Shown piece after piece: positions 6,499-7,968 of a stretch of DNA of 7,968 nucleotides (its first letter is position 1; each line of letters opens with the position of its first letter). Source of the stretch: CAKSQL01 sp045606465 (GTDB taxonomy: Bacteria > Bacillota > Clostridia > UBA1381); the NCBI GenBank assembly GCA_045606465.1, contig JAZURZ010000043.1, positions 1-7,968 on the forward strand, in the 5' to 3' direction. The translations under genes and the position numbers were made by a program. The notes under the pieces are model-generated. The model saw only the letters and a program-made list of their open reading frames with translations, did no database searches and was not told the origin of the DNA.

Positions 6499-7896
6499 TT
6501 AAACAATGTGAAGTCCGTCAACCAAAACGCATCTACGCTGTCTTGTAAATGAATGTGCCGCTGTAAGACCTTCTCCTGTAGGTCCTGCTATAGTAAATGT
6601 GGTGTAGCCTTCTCCGCCTGCACCTATTCCTGCATAAGAAGGCGCATTTTTCACAAATATTGTAGTTTCAACTGCTCTTGCGAATTTTGTGAGATGGTCA
6701 ACATTTTTGGAATGAATATGTGCAGAATGGCGATTTCCATGTTCTGCCTTGCAAGCAAGAGTAATTGCTTCATCAATGTCATTAACTCCTACAATAGCAA
6801 GCACCGGCATCATCATTTCAACCTGAACAAATGGGTGGTCTGCGCTTGTTTCGCATATTACAAGCTTTGCATCGGAGTTTATGCCAAGAGTTTTCAAAAA
6901 TAGCGATGCATCCTTTCCTACCCAATCTTTATTTATTGAATATTTGCCATTTTTCTCAACAAGAATAGTTTTCTTTAATGTTTCAATTTGCTCACCCTTA
7001 ATAAGGTAAGCTCCACTTTGTTGCATATAGCTTATAAGCTGATCTTTAACATTTGCAAAAACAAAACATTCCTTTTCTGCAATACACGGAAGATTATTGT
7101 CAAAGCTTGCTCCATCAACAATATCCTTTGCAGCTTTCTTTATATCAGCAGTGTCATCAACAATAACAGGAGGATTTCCTGCCCCTGCTCCGATTGCCTT
7201 TTTACCTGACGACAACAACGCCTTAACAACTCCCGGACCGCCTGTTGCCACAAGCATTCTTACTATAGGAGATGCCATCATTTCATCTGAGCTTTCCTTG
7301 GTTGGATTTTTAACTGTAACAACAAGATTTTCAGGGCCGCCTGCCTCTAAAATAGCACGATTTACCAAATCAACTGCATAGTTTGCAACCTCTTTTGCAT
7401 TGGGGTGAGGATTGAAAACAACTGCATTTCCTCCTGCTATCATACCCATTGAATTACAAATAACGGTTTCACTTGGGTTTGTTGAAGGAGTGATACTTCC
7501 TATAACACCATAAGGCGCCATCTCAACTAAGGTCATGCCATTGTCTCCTGTCATAACACTTGGTGACAAATCCTCTGTTCCAGGTGTTTTGGAAGCAACC
7601 AGCTGGTGCTTTATTATTTTATCTGAAACTCTTCCCATGCCTGTTTCCTTAACTCCAAGCTCTGCCATTACAGCAGCCTCATTAAGGGTGAGTTCTCTGA
7701 TTTTTGCAATCATTTTTTCTCTTTGTGCTACAGAATAGCCCTTAAATTCTATGTATGCTTTATTAACTGCCTCAAGAGCATCAGACATTGTATCAAAAAC
7801 GCCCTTTTGCTTTTGCATTGATACAGAATTTGTGCTTTCAATTGAGTTTACAACCTTTTGGACAATGTCTTTTACCATTTTTTCGTTGATTTCCAT
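6499..7896 (-). CDS. pduP: CoA-acylating aldehyde dehydrogenase, PduP/EutE type (BMC-associated)
   Basis: Oxidises a short-chain aldehyde (propionaldehyde or acetaldehyde) with NAD and CoA to acyl-CoA inside a microcompartment. The aldehyde-dehydrogenase fold is complete at 465 residues. Visible marks include GVIGSITPSTNPSET, MIAGGNAVVFNPHP, the nucleotide-side VATGGPGVVKAL, GAGAGNPPVIVD, and the catalytic cysteine C271 in FDNNLPCIAEKE. The C-terminal GEGYTTFTIAGPTGEGLT block is typical of the PduP/EutE branch. The first 18 or so residues (MVKDIVQKVVNSIE after a short lead) form an amphipathic helix followed by a linker, as in BMC encapsulation peptides. The ATG at 7896 lies 3 nt after the stop of the preceding gene, and its ribosome site (GG AAAGG TTGGAT region) lies within that gene's end. 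Residues 407-416 are encoded by the 31-bp sequence repeated upstream of spoIIID. Propionaldehyde versus acetaldehyde preference cannot be decided. Confidence 0.93.
   Translation of the reverse strand: MEINEKMVKDIVQKVVNSIESTNSVSMQKQKGVFDTMSDALEAVNKAYIEFKGYSVAQREKMIAKIRELTLNEAAVMAELGVKETGMGRVSDKIIKHQLVASKTPGTEDLSPSVMTGDNGMTLVEMAPYGVIGSITPSTNPSETVICNSMGMIAGGNAVVFNPHPNAKEVANYAVDLVNRAILEAGGPENLVVTVKNPTKESSDEMMASPIVRMLVATGGPGVVKALLSSGKKAIGAGAGNPPVIVDDTADIKKAAKDIVDGASFDNNLPCIAEKECFVFANVKDQLISYMQQSGAYLIKGEQIETLKKTILVEKNGKYSINKDWVGKDASLFLKTLGINSDAKLVICETSADHPFVQVEMMMPVLAIVGVNDIDEAITLACKAEHGNRHSAHIHSKNVDHLTKFARAVETTIFVKNAPSYAGIGAGGEGYTTFTIAGPTGEGLTAAHSFTRQRRCVLVDGLHIV
6649..6679 (-). repeat. 31-bp segment of pduP repeated near spoIIID
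   Basis: Encodes RAVETTIFVK, residues 407-416 of the aldehyde dehydrogenase. The same strand of 3955-3985 carries a 29/31 identical copy. Homology stops abruptly at both ends: pduP continues into NAPSYAG, the other copy into a stop codon. Confidence 0.75.
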
Positions 7897-7899
7897 TTT

Positions 7900-7968
7900 T
7901 TATCCAACCTTTCCAAGCAACATAAGTGCTTTTATTTTCTCTTGATTATTTTTTATTTTATGATATAA
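7900..7968 (-). CDS. 3' end of an unidentified gene upstream of pduP (22 codons, runs off the window)
   Basis: On the minus strand a frame is open from the window edge to TAA at 7902-7900, 3 nt before the pduP ATG. It ends in KALMLLGKVG. The tight spacing, and the fact that the pduP ribosome site falls within its last codons, suggest a cotranscribed gene rather than a chance frame. The tail loosely resembles the helical C-terminus of class II aldolases (fuculose- or rhamnulose-phosphate type), which often precede the aldehyde dehydrogenase in sugar-phosphate BMC loci. Twenty-two residues are too few to identify it. Confidence 0.55.
   Translation of the reverse strand, partial: LYHKIKNNQEKIKALMLLGKVG

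Noticed and set aside
6553..7945. Several plus-strand open frames opposite the aldehyde dehydrogenase, and minus-strand frames opposite asnB and the FAD/Rieske gene
   Set aside because: They are antisense shadows of well-supported genes, with no family motifs or ribosome sites.
1..7968. CRISPR arrays, tRNA/rRNA genes, insertion sequences, phage genes
   Set aside because: Looked for on both strands; no regularly spaced repeats, transposase motifs or RNA gene signatures were seen.

Overview
The window looks like chromosomal DNA of an anaerobic, endospore-forming member of the Clostridia. It is AT-rich, has strong GGAGG-type ribosome binding sites, and carries the mother-cell sporulation regulator SpoIIID together with acetate kinase and a bacterial microcompartment (BMC) gene cluster. 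The sequence alone does not support a species call.

Left half (plus strand): the 3' end of acetate kinase (ackA) closes with a strong intrinsic terminator at 476-510. Next come a complete glutamine-hydrolysing asparagine synthetase (682-2532) and a YhfW-like protein that fuses an FAD oxidoreductase to a C-terminal Rieske [2Fe-2S] domain (2602-3906). The latter ends in a very long hairpin that overlaps its own stop codon. spoIIID follows (4067-4330), preceded by a good match to a sigma-E promoter.

Right half (minus strand, convergent with the left): a BMC operon enters from beyond position 7968. In transcription order it holds the last 22 codons of an unidentified gene, a CoA-acylating aldehyde dehydrogenase of the PduP/EutE type, a tandem-domain (trimeric) BMC shell protein, the phosphotransacylase PduL, and a DeoR-family regulator. 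Gaps between genes are 3, 25, 9 and 24 nt, and the operon ends in a terminator shared with spoIIID. PduP and PduL form the usual aldehyde -> acyl-CoA -> acyl-phosphate core, and both have short amphipathic N-terminal segments that look like encapsulation peptides. No acyl-phosphate kinase lies in the visible part of the operon; the ackA product could do that step. The substrate-specific enzyme lies outside the window. The DeoR regulator and a possible class II aldolase tail upstream make a sugar-phosphate (fucose/rhamnose-type) compartment plausible but unproven.

The oddest observation is a 31-bp repeat (29/31 identical, 21 consecutive identical bases). One copy lies inside pduP; the other lies in the non-coding stretch between the oxidoreductase terminator and spoIIID. 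On the minus strand both copies read RAVETTIFVK in frame and differ only at synonymous third positions. In the intergenic copy a stop codon follows at once, and then the long hairpin. This could be a pduP-derived remnant, a tiny gene, or an RNA able to pair with pduP mRNA.
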